A DNA stretch of 64,000 nucleotides, taken from assembly GCF_004784475.1 (NCBI RefSeq), contig NZ_SRRT01000011.1, positions 82,796 through 146,795 of the forward strand, given 5' to 3'. Each line of letters opens with the position of its first letter. Positions within the stretch are counted from its first letter, which is position 1. Positions 16,921 through 26,250 of the stretch are shown in pieces. Below the pieces are notes generated by a model. It was not told the DNA's origin, ran no database searches, and saw nothing but the letters and a program-made list of their open reading frames with translations. The translations under genes and the position numbers were made by a program. Source of the DNA: Streptomyces bauhiniae (GTDB lineage: Bacteria; Actinomycetota; Actinomycetes; Streptomycetales; Streptomycetaceae).

Positions 16921-18405
16921 CAGCACATCGGCGGGCAGTGGGCCCTCGGTCACCTCGCCCATGTCCGTCAGCGCGGCCCGCGCCTCGGGCGCCCACAGCG
17001 GTGAGAAGGCCGGGTTGACGAGCAGCGCGTCCTCCAACTGCCGCCGGGCGGAGCCGTATCGCTCCAGCTCGTACTCGATCATGCCCCGGTGGAAGTCGTG
17101 CGGCGCGCTGCGCACTCCGCCGCCCTTGGTCTTGTCGGTGGCGATGGTGGCGTATTTCAGCGCCTCCTCGTCCTCGCCCGCCCGGTGCAGCGCCCAGCCC
17201 AGCGCGTCGGCCACCTCGATGCCGGGCTGCCGCTGGTACTCCGCGCGCAGCCGGGTCACCGCCTCCTGCGGGTCGCCGTGGTCCGCCTCCAGCCTGCCCA
17301 GCAGGAGTTCCTCGTCGACGCCGTCGGAGGCCGCCTTCTCCGCCCGCTTCCGCGCCAGCTCGTACTGCGCCTCGGCGTCCTGGGTGCGGTTCAGCGACTC
17401 GTACAACTCGGCCAGCTCCAGGGTGACTTCCGCGTCCGGCCGCTTCGCGAGGGCCTGGTCGTACGCGGTGAGCGCGTCGGCGGTGCGGCCCTGGGCGGCC
17501 AGCGTGCGGGCCTTGCCGGCGCCCGCCGTCGCCTCGGCCGGGTCCAGGCGGAGGGCCTCGGTGAACTGGGCCAGGGCTTCGGGGAGTTCGCCGCGCTCCC
17601 AGGCCAACTGGCCGACCCCGGCGCGGTAGGCCGCCTGCTCGGCGGGCGTACCGGCGGCCGCGGCCGCGTCCGTGAGCTGGGCCAGCGCGTCCTCCCGCCA
17701 GCCCCGGTCCCGGTACACGGCCGAGGCCCGCGCCATCACGGCCGGGCGGTCCCCGGGGGCCGTGCGCAGCGCCATCAGCTTGTCCAGGGTGCTCCGGGCG
17801 GCGGTGTAGTCACCGAGCCCGTTGTACGCGTCGATCAGCGGGGGGTACGCCGACCAGCGCTTCGGGGTCAGCTTCAGCGCCTGCTCCCCGTACCGCCTGG
17901 CCGCCGCGAAGTCCCGGCGGGCGTTGGCCAGCGCGGTCATGCCGGCCAGCGCCTCGGTGTTCTTCGCGGCGCGCGTCTTCAGCGAGGTGCCGAGTGCCCG
18001 CTCGGCGCGCGGGAGGTCGGCCGCGTCGGCGGTGCGGGCGGACCGGGCCACGTAGGCCGCGCCGAGCACCGCCCAGGCGCGGGCGTCGGCGGGGCGGGCC
18101 CGTACCCCGGCCTCCTGCCGGGTGATCAGCTCCGTCAGGTCGGGCAGCGCCGCCGGGACGCCGGTGGTGACCGCCGTCAGCGCCCGCGCCTGCGGTCCGG
18201 GCGCGGGTGCCGGGGGCCGGTGCGGGGCCCGCTGCGGCGCCTCGCGCGGCAGCAGCGTCAGCGCCACGCCCGCCGCGGCCCCGCCCGCCGCCACGGTGAG
18301 CAGCGTGCGGCGCAGCCATCGCCGGGGGCGGCGCGGCGGGGGCTCGGCCACCAGGGACGTACCGGGCCGCGCGTCGCCGTACTGTCTCTTCGCCATGCCG
18401 TTCAC
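16918..18405 (-). CDS. membrane-anchored TPR protein
   Basis: 495-residue protein with a basic N-terminus, one transmembrane helix (RRTLLTVAAGGAAAGVALTLL, about residues 30-50), then repeated tetratricopeptide helices facing outward. TPR-like units include LPEALAQFTEALRLDPAEATA and ALTAYDQALAKRPDAEVTLEL, with the usual A, G, Y and P positions. Such proteins scaffold complexes; no enzyme domain is visible. GTG at 18405 is used; the ATG at 18396 is equally possible since neither has an SD, and CATATT upstream could be a -10 giving a leaderless message. No partner can be named from the context. Confidence 0.8.
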   Translation of the reverse strand: MNGMAKRQYGDARPGTSLVAEPPPRRPRRWLRRTLLTVAAGGAAAGVALTLLPREAPQRAPHRPPAPAPGPQARALTAVTTGVPAALPDLTELITRQEAGVRARPADARAWAVLGAAYVARSARTADAADLPRAERALGTSLKTRAAKNTEALAGMTALANARRDFAAARRYGEQALKLTPKRWSAYPPLIDAYNGLGDYTAARSTLDKLMALRTAPGDRPAVMARASAVYRDRGWREDALAQLTDAAAAAGTPAEQAAYRAGVGQLAWERGELPEALAQFTEALRLDPAEATAGAGKARTLAAQGRTADALTAYDQALAKRPDAEVTLELAELYESLNRTQDAEAQYELARKRAEKAASDGVDEELLLGRLEADHGDPQEAVTRLRAEYQRQPGIEVADALGWALHRAGEDEEALKYATIATDKTKGGGVRSAPHDFHRGMIEYELERYGSARRQLEDALLVNPAFSPLWAPEARAALTDMGEVTEGPLPADVL

Positions 18406-18494
18406 TGTGCGTCAATATGACGAGCACATCCGGGTGGCCCAAGGGCGGCGCGTGCGGGGTTCACACCGATGGCCCCGAGTGACACGCTGTGATC

Positions 18495-19907
18495 ATGAGC
18501 CGTATCGAAGCACCCCGCGACGGCGACACCGCGCCCGCCGAGACCCCCCTCATCGAAGCGCTGCTGGCGGGGCTGCCCGCCGGGGCCGTGCTCACCGATC
18601 CCGACGTCACCGCCTCCTACGCGCACGACATGGCGAGCTTCTGCCCGGCCGGGGCCCCCGCCGCCGTGGTCCTCCCACGCACCGTCGAACAGGTCCAGCA
18701 CGTGCTGCGCACCGCGACCGCGCTGCGCGTGCCGGTCGTCCCGCAGGGCGCCCGCACCGGGCTGTCCGGCGCGGCCAACGCCTCCGAGGGCTGCATCGTG
18801 CTGTCCCTCACCAAGATGGACCGCATCCTGGAGATCAGCCCCGTCGACCGGATCGCCGTGGTCGAACCGGGCGTGGTCAACGCCGTGCTCTCCCGCGCGG
18901 TGGAGGAGCACGGGCTGTACTACCCGCCGGACCCGTCGAGCTGGGAGACCTGCACGATCGGCGGCAACATCGGCACCGCCTCCGGCGGCCTGTGCTGCGT
19001 CAAGTACGGGGTGACGGCCGAGTACGTCCTCGGCCTTGAGGTCGTCCTCGCCGACGGCCGTCTGATGTCCACCGGCCGCCGCACCGCCAAGGGCGTCGCC
19101 GGGTACGACCTGACCCGGCTCTTCGTCGGCTCCGAGGGCTCGCTCGGCATCGTGGTCCGCGCGGTGCTGGGGCTGCGGCCCAAGCCGCCCCGGCAACTGG
19201 TGCTGGCCGCCGAGTTCGCCACCGCCGCCGACGCCTGCGACGCGGTGTGCTCGATCATGGCCGGCGGGCATGTGCCCTCGCTGTTGGAGATGATGGACCG
19301 CACCACCGTCAAGGCGGTGAACGACTTCGCCCGGATGGGTCTGCCGGAGTCCACCGAGGCGCTGCTGCTGGCCGCCTTCGACACCCCGGAGCCCGCCGCC
19401 GACCTGGCCGCCGTCGGCGCCCTGTGCGAGGCGGCCGGGGCCACCGGGGTGGTCGTCGCCGACGACGCCGCCGAGTCCGAACTCCTGCTCCAGGCGCGGC
19501 GGATGTCGCTCGTCGCGCTGGAGGCGGTCAAGGGCACCACGATGATCGACGACGTGTGCGTGCCCCGCTCGCGGCTCGGCGCGATGCTGGAGGGCGTCGA
19601 GCGGATCGCCGCCAAGTACGACCTCACCATCGGCCTGTGCGCGCACGCCGGGGACGGCAACACCCACCCCACCGTCTGCTTCGACGCCCTGGACGAGGAC
19701 GAGTCCCGCCGGGCCCGCGAGTCCTTCGACGAGATCATGGCGCTCGGCCTCGAACTCGGCGGCACCATCACCGGCGAGCACGGGGTGGGCGTGCTGAAGA
19801 AGGAGTGGCTGGCGCGCGAACTCGGGCCCGTGGGGCTGGAGATGCAGCGGGCCGTGAAGGACGTCTTCGACCCGCTCGGCATCCTCAACCCGGGCAAGCT
19901 GTTCTGA
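18495..19907 (+). CDS. glcD: FAD-linked oxidase, glycolate oxidase GlcD-like
   Basis: Flavoprotein of the VAO/GlcD family that oxidises 2-hydroxyacids such as glycolate or D-lactate. The FAD-binding PCMH domain carries VPVVPQGARTGLSGAANAS and, further on, TCTIGGNIGTASGGLCCVKYG. The C-terminal domain has CAHAGDGNTHP and TGEHGVGVLKKEWL, both hallmarks of GlcD. ATG at 18495 is chosen; GTG at 18489 is in frame and also possible. GlcE and GlcF partners are not adjacent, so it may act alone like many actinobacterial FAD-linked oxidases. Length of ~470 residues is normal. Confidence 0.9.
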   Translation: MSRIEAPRDGDTAPAETPLIEALLAGLPAGAVLTDPDVTASYAHDMASFCPAGAPAAVVLPRTVEQVQHVLRTATALRVPVVPQGARTGLSGAANASEGCIVLSLTKMDRILEISPVDRIAVVEPGVVNAVLSRAVEEHGLYYPPDPSSWETCTIGGNIGTASGGLCCVKYGVTAEYVLGLEVVLADGRLMSTGRRTAKGVAGYDLTRLFVGSEGSLGIVVRAVLGLRPKPPRQLVLAAEFATAADACDAVCSIMAGGHVPSLLEMMDRTTVKAVNDFARMGLPESTEALLLAAFDTPEPAADLAAVGALCEAAGATGVVVADDAAESELLLQARRMSLVALEAVKGTTMIDDVCVPRSRLGAMLEGVERIAAKYDLTIGLCAHAGDGNTHPTVCFDALDEDESRRARESFDEIMALGLELGGTITGEHGVGVLKKEWLARELGPVGLEMQRAVKDVFDPLGILNPGKLF

Positions 19908-19948
19908 GCCGAGTTCTTGTGCGCCGATTTCTGGTGAGCGGGGGCGCC

Positions 19949-20362
19949 TCACCGGGCCAGCAGTTGGTCGAGCGCGTCGTCGATCCCGAGCTGGGCGGCC
20001 TCGGCGCCCGGCGGCACCGCCCGCAGGGTCCGCTCCAGCCAGGCGGACACCTGCGGGGTGGGCGCCTCCAGCAGAGCGTCGCCGTCCGGCGAGCTGAGCG
20101 CCATCAGCACCACGCTGCGGCCGTTCACCTTCGTCGGCCACACCCGCACGTCCCCGTGCCCGCACGGCCGGAACACGCCCTCCACCAGCAGCTCGCGGGC
20201 GAACGTCCAGTGCACGGGGAAGTCGGAGTTGATGTGGAAGGTGATGTGGACGGCGTAGGGGTCGTCGGTCCGGTACGCGAGCCGGGCCGGGACCGGGATG
20301 CTCCGCTCCGGCGAGAGGATGAGCCGCAGCTCCAGTTCGCGCTCCACCACCGTGTGCTCCAT
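19949..20362 (-). CDS. ssgG: SsgA-like sporulation protein (SALP), probably SsgG
   Basis: 137-residue protein typical of the actinomycete SsgA-like family, which steer septum formation and wall remodelling during sporulation. Family features seen: the start MEHTVVERELELRLILSPE, PVPARLAYRTDDPYAVHITFHI, VHWTFARELLVEGV, and GDVRVWPT. An AGGAGA SD sits 7 bases before the ATG. In S. coelicolor ssgG (SCO2924 as I recall) lies close to the M6 protease and to hppD, which is the same neighbourhood as here, so SsgG is the best assignment; its mutants skip septa and make double-length spores. Confidence 0.85.
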   Translation of the reverse strand: MEHTVVERELELRLILSPERSIPVPARLAYRTDDPYAVHITFHINSDFPVHWTFARELLVEGVFRPCGHGDVRVWPTKVNGRSVVLMALSSPDGDALLEAPTPQVSAWLERTLRAVPPGAEAAQLGIDDALDQLLAR

Positions 20363-20597
20363 GACCTGTCTCCTTCGATCTGACCGCGGGCCGCTCGGAC
20401 GGGCCCGTGCCAGGAGAGAGGGGGCAGGGGCACGGTCATTACGCGGGTTCCCGGAATTTTTTTTCCAACCGGCGTCGCGCGCCTCCAGGGGATCGCCCGG
20501 AAGGGGTCGGCTCCGGCCGGAGGGGGGTAAGGGGTGCCCCGGGTCTGATAGATGTGGAGGCTCCCTTCCACCCCCGAGCAGATACGGGACGACGGAC

Positions 20598-21890
20598 ATG
20601 AGCGCCCCTACGCCGGCCCACGGTGACGACAGGCCCCGTGAGGGCTACTACCCGGACCCGTCCATCCCCGGCTACGTCCGCTACTGGAACGGCACCGCCT
20701 GGGTGCCCGGCACCAGCCGCCCCGCCCCCGCGGACGGCGAACCGCTCACCGCCCCGTCAACCTCCGGCCCCGACACGCCCCCTGTGGAGGAGACGGGTCC
20801 GCATTTCTTCGAGGAGGGCGGCTCCGCCGACGCTCCGGCGGCCCAGGGCGAGGCACCTCCGGACACGTTCCTCTTCCGGCGCCCGACTCCGGGCCCGGCG
20901 GCGGGTTCGCCGGCGGGGGTTCAGCGGGACGACGGGACGATGACGTTCCGTCGGGTGCGGGCGGGGGACGCCGGGGAGGGCGCGGGGGCGCCGGGCCAGG
21001 GCGCTCAGGGCCCCACCGGGCCCACGGCGGGCGCGGCTCAGGGTTCCTCGGGGCCGGCGGGGGGCGCGGCTCGGGGTCCCGTAGGGGGACCAGCAGGATT
21101 CGGGGCCGCCCCCGACGCACCCGCCGCTCCCACGGCCCGCGCCGCCGTCGCACCCCCGGTGCCGGGGCAGGCAACGCCCGCCCCGCAGGCGGACCCCCGC
21201 AGACAGTCCGGTTTCCCGCAGGCGGCCGCCCCTTCCCCGGTACTCCCGCCCCAGGCCGGAGGCCCCCTCGCTCCCGGTCCCGGTGGCGGACAGGCGTCCT
21301 GGGCGCAGCAGGTGCACCAGTTGGCCGGGGCGGGCGAGGAACAGCCCGTGGCGCCGTGGAAGCCGCCGGTGGAGGACCCGTTCCTCGCGGCGGCCCGGCG
21401 CCAGGCGGAGGCCCGCCCGGCCGGACTCGGCAAGCGCTTCGCCGCCCGCCTGATCGACAACGTCTTCATCGGCGCCGTCACGGCGGCCGCGGCAGTGCCC
21501 CTGGGGGTACGCGCCGTCGACCACACGCAGAGCAAGATCGAGGCGGCCCGGCTGTCCGGCCGTACCGTCACCGTCTGGCTGCTCGACGGCACCACCGGCG
21601 TCTCGCTCGCCCTCGTCCTCGGCGTCCTGCTGGTCTTCGGGGTGGTGTACGAGGTGCTGCCGACCGCCCGCTGGGGCCGCACCCTCGGCAAGCGGCTGTG
21701 CGGCATCCAGGTGCGGGACATCGAGGGGCACCAGCCCCCGTCCTTCGGGGCCGCGCTGCGCCGCTGGCTGGTCTACAGCGTGCCCGGCGTCCTCGTCATC
21801 GGCGTGATCGGCGTGCTGTGGGGGCTGTTCGACCGCCCGTGGCGCCAGTGCTGGCACGACAAGGCGGCACACACCTTCGTGGCCGAATAG
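20598..21890 (+). CDS. RDD-family membrane protein with DUF2510-like N-terminus
   Basis: 430-residue protein. Residues ~15-45 (GYYPDPSIPGYVRYWNGTAW) form a DUF2510-like WW-type module. About 200 residues of Ala/Pro/Gly-rich linker follow. The C-terminal ~160 residues are an RDD domain with three or so transmembrane helices (ARLIDNVFIGAVTAAAAVPLG, TTGVSLALVLGVLLVFGVVY, YSVPGVLVIGVIGVLWGLF), the Arg and Asp in AARLIDN, and the terminal WHDKAAHTFV. The start is the ATG at 20598; the longer open frame before it is not family-like. It precedes a second RDD gene by 61 bases, a likely operon. Confidence 0.83.
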   Translation: MSAPTPAHGDDRPREGYYPDPSIPGYVRYWNGTAWVPGTSRPAPADGEPLTAPSTSGPDTPPVEETGPHFFEEGGSADAPAAQGEAPPDTFLFRRPTPGPAAGSPAGVQRDDGTMTFRRVRAGDAGEGAGAPGQGAQGPTGPTAGAAQGSSGPAGGAARGPVGGPAGFGAAPDAPAAPTARAAVAPPVPGQATPAPQADPRRQSGFPQAAAPSPVLPPQAGGPLAPGPGGGQASWAQQVHQLAGAGEEQPVAPWKPPVEDPFLAAARRQAEARPAGLGKRFAARLIDNVFIGAVTAAAAVPLGVRAVDHTQSKIEAARLSGRTVTVWLLDGTTGVSLALVLGVLLVFGVVYEVLPTARWGRTLGKRLCGIQVRDIEGHQPPSFGAALRRWLVYSVPGVLVIGVIGVLWGLFDRPWRQCWHDKAAHTFVAE

Positions 21891-21951
21891 CGTCCCCCGT
21901 ACGGCCGCCCGCCGGGTGCGGCGGCCCCGCGTTCGCGGTCGACTCGGTGCC

Positions 21952-22689
21952 ATGAGCAGTGAACCGCCCCCCGGCTCCGGACCGCAGCCCCCCGACGACG
22001 ACCCGCTGAGGAAGCGGCCCCCGTCGGACCCGGGGCAGGGGCCGGGCTCGCCGTACGACCGCCCGTACGGCGCCCAGCAGCCCCCGCCGCCCGGCGGCGA
22101 GCCCCCGCCCCAGGGCGGCGGCCCCTACGGGTCGGGCGGCCCTTACGGGGGCGGCCCGTACGGAGGCGGACCCTATGGAGGCGGTGGCCCCTACGGCGGA
22201 GGCCCCCAGGGCCCCGGCCGCCCCGGCGACCCCCTCGCCGGCATGCCCCCGCTCGCGGACAGCGGCAAGCGCACCGTCGCCCGCATCATCGACATGATCA
22301 TCGTCGGCATCGCCGTCTGGCTGCTGACCTGGGCCTTCGGGGTGCACCAGTACGACGTGAACGGCGACCGGATGGAGGTCGGCAAGTCGCTCGGCCAGTC
22401 CATCATCGCCGCCGTGCTGTACGTCGCCTACGACACCATCCTGATCGCCCGCACCGGGCAGACGCTCGGCATGCGCCTGCTGAAGATGCGGGTGGCCAAC
22501 CTGCACGACGGCGCCACCCCCTCCCGGCAGTCCTCGCTGATCCGGGCGCTGGTGCTGTGGCTGCCGTTCGCCTTCTGCTGCGCCTGCGTCTGGACCGCGA
22601 TCTGCGGCGGCTGGAGCTACTTCGACCGCCCGTACAAGCAGGGCCTGCACGACAAGGCGGCGAAGACGGTGGTGGTCGCCACGACCTGA
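21952..22689 (+). CDS. RDD-family membrane protein, Gly/Pro/Tyr-rich N-terminus
   Basis: 245-residue protein. The first ~90 residues are low complexity, dominated by GGPYGGGPYGGG repeats. The RDD domain follows: RTVARIIDMIIVGIAVWLLTW, SIIAAVLYVAYDTILIARTGQTLGMRLLKM, and LHDKAAKTVVV at the end. Function of RDD proteins is mostly unknown; some act as Na+/H+ antiporters. It is the second gene after the DUF2510-RDD gene and ends before a long hairpin. The tandem arrangement suggests duplication of the RDD part with divergent N-terminal tails. Confidence 0.83.
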   Translation: MSSEPPPGSGPQPPDDDPLRKRPPSDPGQGPGSPYDRPYGAQQPPPPGGEPPPQGGGPYGSGGPYGGGPYGGGPYGGGGPYGGGPQGPGRPGDPLAGMPPLADSGKRTVARIIDMIIVGIAVWLLTWAFGVHQYDVNGDRMEVGKSLGQSIIAAVLYVAYDTILIARTGQTLGMRLLKMRVANLHDGATPSRQSSLIRALVLWLPFAFCCACVWTAICGGWSYFDRPYKQGLHDKAAKTVVVATT

Positions 22690-22708
22690 CCGGGCCGGGG
22701 CACGGCGC

Positions 22709-22754
22709 GCCGGAGCGGCGGGCGGGGGAGAAGTCCCCGGCCCGCCGCTCCGGC
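22709..22754 (+). terminator. hairpin between convergent genes
   Basis: 15-bp perfect stem GCCGGAGCGGCGGGC (22709-22723) with GCCCGCCGCTCCGGC (22740-22754), a 16-base loop. It separates the RDD gene from the convergent small membrane protein gene. Confidence 0.7.
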
Positions 22755-22779
22755 GTGTGGTCTCAGCAGGCGGCCGCTG

Positions 22780-23073
22780 TCAGGACGCCGCGCGGCCGCG
22801 TACCGACTCCGCCGAGGCGCCGACCGGGCGGCGGCGCTCGGACAGCCGGGCGGGCTCGGCGGGCGTCGGCCCGGTGGCGGCGGTGGAGCGGGCCGGGCGC
22901 GGCCGGGGCAGCGGCACCGTCATGGCGACCAGCAGCCCGAGCGCGAGCGCGGCCAGCGCGATGACGGCGACACCGATGCCCGAGCTGGTCTGGGACAGGG
23001 CCAGCATGGCGACGGTGGAGAGGATCACGGTGCAGGAACCGTAGACGAGCTGTGCGACGGTCGGACGAGGCAT
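22780..23073 (-). CDS. small two-helix membrane protein, unknown function
   Basis: 97-residue protein with two hydrophobic stretches, VYGSCTVILSTVAMLALSQ and IGVAVIALAALALGLLVAM, followed by a basic Pro/Arg-rich cytosolic tail. ATG complementary to 23071-23073 is chosen; the longer frame upstream is unlikely because it covers the A/T-richer promoter area. It is convergent with the RDD genes and divergent from the M6 protease. I do not recognise a family; the layout resembles many actinobacterial orphan membrane proteins. Confidence 0.65.
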   Translation of the reverse strand: MPRPTVAQLVYGSCTVILSTVAMLALSQTSSGIGVAVIALAALALGLLVAMTVPLPRPRPARSTAATGPTPAEPARLSERRRPVGASAESVRGRAAS

Positions 23074-23444
23074 GGCAATCGTGTCCTCGGAAGACGGGGG
23101 TAGGGGGTGCGCGGGGTGCCGTTTCGGCTCTCTTCGCGTCCATGCCCGAGTCCTGTGCCAGGTAAGCCCGCCCTCACCCCGGAGGGCGGTGCACAGGGGG
23201 CGCACGGAGTCATGGTCCACCTCAACTGGGGCGATGCACGCGCCCGTTCCGCTGTAGCACGTGTTCGTAAAGCGGACGCCAACTCCGCATAGTGCACTTG
23301 TCCTGTTCAAGTCAAGGTCTGTCTTTTCTGTGGAACCTCTAGTCAAATTACGGCACTTGAATACACGCGTTGATCGTGCGCGCACGGAATCTTCCAAGGT
23401 CCGGAACCCTCCTGCCGTGCGCGCGGCGCGGGGGAGGATCTCAA
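23074..23444 (+). promoter_or_regulatory. A/T-richer divergent promoter region before M6 protease
   Basis: 371 bases without a credible gene. The part from about 23260 to 23400 is clearly A/T-richer than its surroundings (for example TAGTCAAATTACGGCACTTG) and contains short inverted CTTG/CAAG pairs around 23299-23317. It probably holds the promoters and operators of the secreted protease and of the small membrane protein. No defined box is recognised. Confidence 0.5.
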
Positions 23445-25802
23445 GTGACCAGCAGACCCTGGACGTTCAGAGCCGCGGCGATAGGCGTGGCCCTCGCGGC
23501 GTCGTCCGCCACCTTCGCCACGTTCGCTGTGGCCGAGGCCGGCACGATGGCCCGCCCGGCGGCCGAGAACCGCCATGACCCGGCCCCGGCCGGACAGCGG
23601 GAGCACGACCTCGACGGCCCGCTGAGCAAGACCCAGGAGGCTCAGCGCCAGGAGGCCCTGAACCAGCTCATCGCCGGCAAGGCCACGGCGAAGGAGCGCA
23701 ACGGCTCCAAGGTCGTCCAGCTCAAGAGCAAGAAGGGCGACAGCAAGTACGTCGAGCTGAGCCGGGAGAAGACCGACAAGATCTTCACCATCCTGGTGGA
23801 GTTCGGGGACCAGACCGACCCCAAGTTCGGCGGCACCCCCGGCCCGCTGCACAACAAGATCGCCGCGCCGGACCGCAAGAAGGACAACTCCACGGCCTGG
23901 CAGGCGGATTACAACCAGAAGCACTACCAGGACCTCTACTTCGGCACCGGTGCCAAGACCGAGTCGCTGAAGAAGTACTACGAGAAGCAGTCCTCGGGCC
24001 GCTACTCGGTCGAGGGCGAGGTCTCGGACTGGGTCAAGGTCCCCTACAACGAGGCCCGTTACGGCAACAACGCGTGCGGCCAGACCAACTGCACCAGCGT
24101 GTGGAACGTGGTCAGCGACGGTCTGAAGTCCTGGGTCGCCGGGCAGAAGGCGGCCGGCAAGTCGGACGCCGCCATCAAGGCCGACCTGGCCCAGTACGAC
24201 CAGTGGGACCGCTACGACTACGACGGCGACGGAAACTTCAACGAGCCGGACGGCTACGTCGACCACTTCCAGATCGTGCACGCCGGTGAGGACGAGTCCG
24301 CGGGCGGCGGCGCCGAGGGCGAGAACGCCATCTGGGCGCACCGCTGGTACGCGTTCGGCACCGACGCGGGCGCGACCGGCCCGGCCGGCAACAAGCTCGG
24401 CGGCGCCCCGGTCGGCGACACCGGCGTCTGGGTCGGCGACTACACCATCCAGCCGGAGAACGGCGGACTCGGCGTCTTCGCCCACGAGTACGGCCACGAC
24501 CTCGGTCTGCCGGACGAGTACGACACCGACGGCGGCGACAACTCCACCGGTTTCTGGACCCTGATGTCCTCCGGTTCCTGGCTCGGCACCGGCAAGGACT
24601 CCATCGGTGACCTGCCCGGCGACATGAACGCGTGGGACAAGCTGCAGCTCGGCTGGCTGACCTACGACACCGCCAAGGCGGGTGTCTCCTCCTGGCACAA
24701 GCTCGGTGTCGCGGAGTACAACACCAAGTACCGCCAGGCCCTGTTGGTCACGCTGCCGGACAAGGCGGTCAAGACCGAGATCGTCACCCCGGCCGAGGGC
24801 GCGACCCAGTGGTGGAGCGGCAGCGGTGACAACCTCAAGAACACGCTGACCCGTTCGGTCGACCTGACCGGCAAGTCCAAGGCCACGCTGGGCCTGGACG
24901 GCTGGTACGACATCGAGGCCGGCTACGACTACCTCTACACCGAGGTCTCCACGGACGGCGCCAACTGGACCGCCCTGGACGGCACGGTGGACGGGCAGCC
25001 GATCCCGCGCGACGGCTCCGACAAGCCCGCGCTGACCGGCACGCTCGACGGCTACAAGAAGCTGTCGTACTCGCTGGACGCGTACGCGGGCCAGAAGATC
25101 CAGCTCCGCTTCCGCTACCAGACCGACGGCGGCGTGGCGTTGAAGGGCTTCGCGGCCGACGAGATCACGGTCACCGCGGACGGTTCGCCGCTGTTCTCGG
25201 ACAACGCCGAGACGGCGGACGCCGGTTGGGCCGCGACCGGGTTCTCGCGCATCGGCGCGTCCTTCACCAAGGACTACGCGCAGTACTACCTCGCGGAGAA
25301 CCGTCAGTACGTGTCGTACGACAAGACGCTGAAGGTCGGCCCGTACAACTTCGGTTACACCGGCACCGACCGGCCCGACTGGGTGGAGCACTACCCGTAC
25401 CAGGACGGCCTGTTGATCTGGAAGTGGGACACCTCCCAGGCGGACAACAACACCAACGCGGACGCGCACCCGGGTACCGGTCTGATCCTGCCGGTCGACG
25501 CGCACCCGAAGGCGCTGAAGTGGTCCGACGGGACGCTGCTGCGGAACCGGATGCAGGCGTACGACTCGCCGTTCTCGCTCGACCCGACGGACGGGATCAC
25601 GCTGCACAAGGCCGGCAAGGCGACGAAGATCAAGGCGCAGAACGGGGTGGCGGTCTTCGACGACCGCAAGAACACCTACTGGGACCCGTCGAACCCCACC
25701 GGTGGTGTGAAGGTCACTGACACCAACACCAAGATCAAGATCAAGAAGCAGGCGGACGACGGCTCCACGATCGAGCTGGAAGTCGGGCCCGCGGCGAAGT
25801 AA
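23445..25802 (+). CDS. secreted M6 metalloprotease (immune inhibitor A family)
   Basis: 785-residue zinc protease of the InhA/M6 family, exported by the Sec route: basic start, hydrophobic core AAAIGVALAASSATFATFAVAEA, then a propeptide-like region. The catalytic site is HEYGH at residues 347-351 with downstream DLGLPDEYDTDG, matching HExxHxxGLPD(E/D). The C-terminal half carries the family's immunoglobulin-like or MAM-like segment (LGLDGWYDIEAGYDYLYTE). GTG at 23445 is supported by GGGGAGGA at 23430-23437. Extracellular protein degradation in developing cultures is the likely role. A hairpin follows the stop. Confidence 0.93.
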   Translation: MTSRPWTFRAAAIGVALAASSATFATFAVAEAGTMARPAAENRHDPAPAGQREHDLDGPLSKTQEAQRQEALNQLIAGKATAKERNGSKVVQLKSKKGDSKYVELSREKTDKIFTILVEFGDQTDPKFGGTPGPLHNKIAAPDRKKDNSTAWQADYNQKHYQDLYFGTGAKTESLKKYYEKQSSGRYSVEGEVSDWVKVPYNEARYGNNACGQTNCTSVWNVVSDGLKSWVAGQKAAGKSDAAIKADLAQYDQWDRYDYDGDGNFNEPDGYVDHFQIVHAGEDESAGGGAEGENAIWAHRWYAFGTDAGATGPAGNKLGGAPVGDTGVWVGDYTIQPENGGLGVFAHEYGHDLGLPDEYDTDGGDNSTGFWTLMSSGSWLGTGKDSIGDLPGDMNAWDKLQLGWLTYDTAKAGVSSWHKLGVAEYNTKYRQALLVTLPDKAVKTEIVTPAEGATQWWSGSGDNLKNTLTRSVDLTGKSKATLGLDGWYDIEAGYDYLYTEVSTDGANWTALDGTVDGQPIPRDGSDKPALTGTLDGYKKLSYSLDAYAGQKIQLRFRYQTDGGVALKGFAADEITVTADGSPLFSDNAETADAGWAATGFSRIGASFTKDYAQYYLAENRQYVSYDKTLKVGPYNFGYTGTDRPDWVEHYPYQDGLLIWKWDTSQADNNTNADAHPGTGLILPVDAHPKALKWSDGTLLRNRMQAYDSPFSLDPTDGITLHKAGKATKIKAQNGVAVFDDRKNTYWDPSNPTGGVKVTDTNTKIKIKKQADDGSTIELEVGPAAK

Positions 25803-25831
25803 GCGGTATCTTCGCAGGTCAGAGACGTATC

Positions 25832-25861
25832 GGCGGTGACCCCCTAGCGGGTCGCCGCCGA
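25832..25861 (+). terminator. hairpin after M6 protease
   Basis: CGGCGGTGACCC (25832-25843) pairs with GGGTCGCCGCCG (25850-25861) with one T-G wobble and a 6-base loop, 29 bases after the protease stop. Confidence 0.75.
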
Positions 25862-25923
25862 TCGTGTTTAGGTGCGTCCTGTGGATCGCTTATTGACACC
25901 TGACTGAACGGGGATGTGACCGC

Positions 25924-26229
25924 ATGGCCGCAGGAGGATTCTGCAAGCTGCCCGGTGGGACGGTCGTGGTGGCCCTCAACCTGCCCCACGGCACCGCCGG
26001 CGTCCGGGTTCTCGTCCACGCGGGGAATCGTGCGAAGGCTTTGACCCGGCTGCGGAATCTCGGCCTGTGGTCCGTGTTCCTCCGCGGCAACACCGCCCCA
26101 CCCACCCCGGACGAGGTGACAGCGGTCCTCCACCACCCCGACGGCCTCATATGGCGCACGGCCCCGACGGAGGGCACGGGCCTCTGGCGCCCCATCCGCG
26201 CCCTGCGATCCTCTGCGCTTCAGCCGTAG
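25924..26229 (+). CDS. conserved small protein of unknown function
   Basis: 101-residue protein with no signal or membrane helix. Codon bias is Streptomyces-like along its length. It reads GGTVVVALNLPHGTAGVRVLVHAGN, then KALTRLRNLGLWSV and PPTPDEVTAVLHHPDGLIWR, the look of a small ordered alpha/beta protein. I recall similar hypothetical proteins after M6 protease genes in streptomycetes, but cannot verify this. A weak SD (GGGGAT) lies upstream of ATG 25924. The C-terminus runs up to a repeat element, so the last residues may be variable among strains. Confidence 0.6.
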   Translation: MAAGGFCKLPGGTVVVALNLPHGTAGVRVLVHAGNRAKALTRLRNLGLWSVFLRGNTAPPTPDEVTAVLHHPDGLIWRTAPTEGTGLWRPIRALRSSALQP

Positions 26230-26250
26230 ACCTTCGGCTGCGGGCCCGTC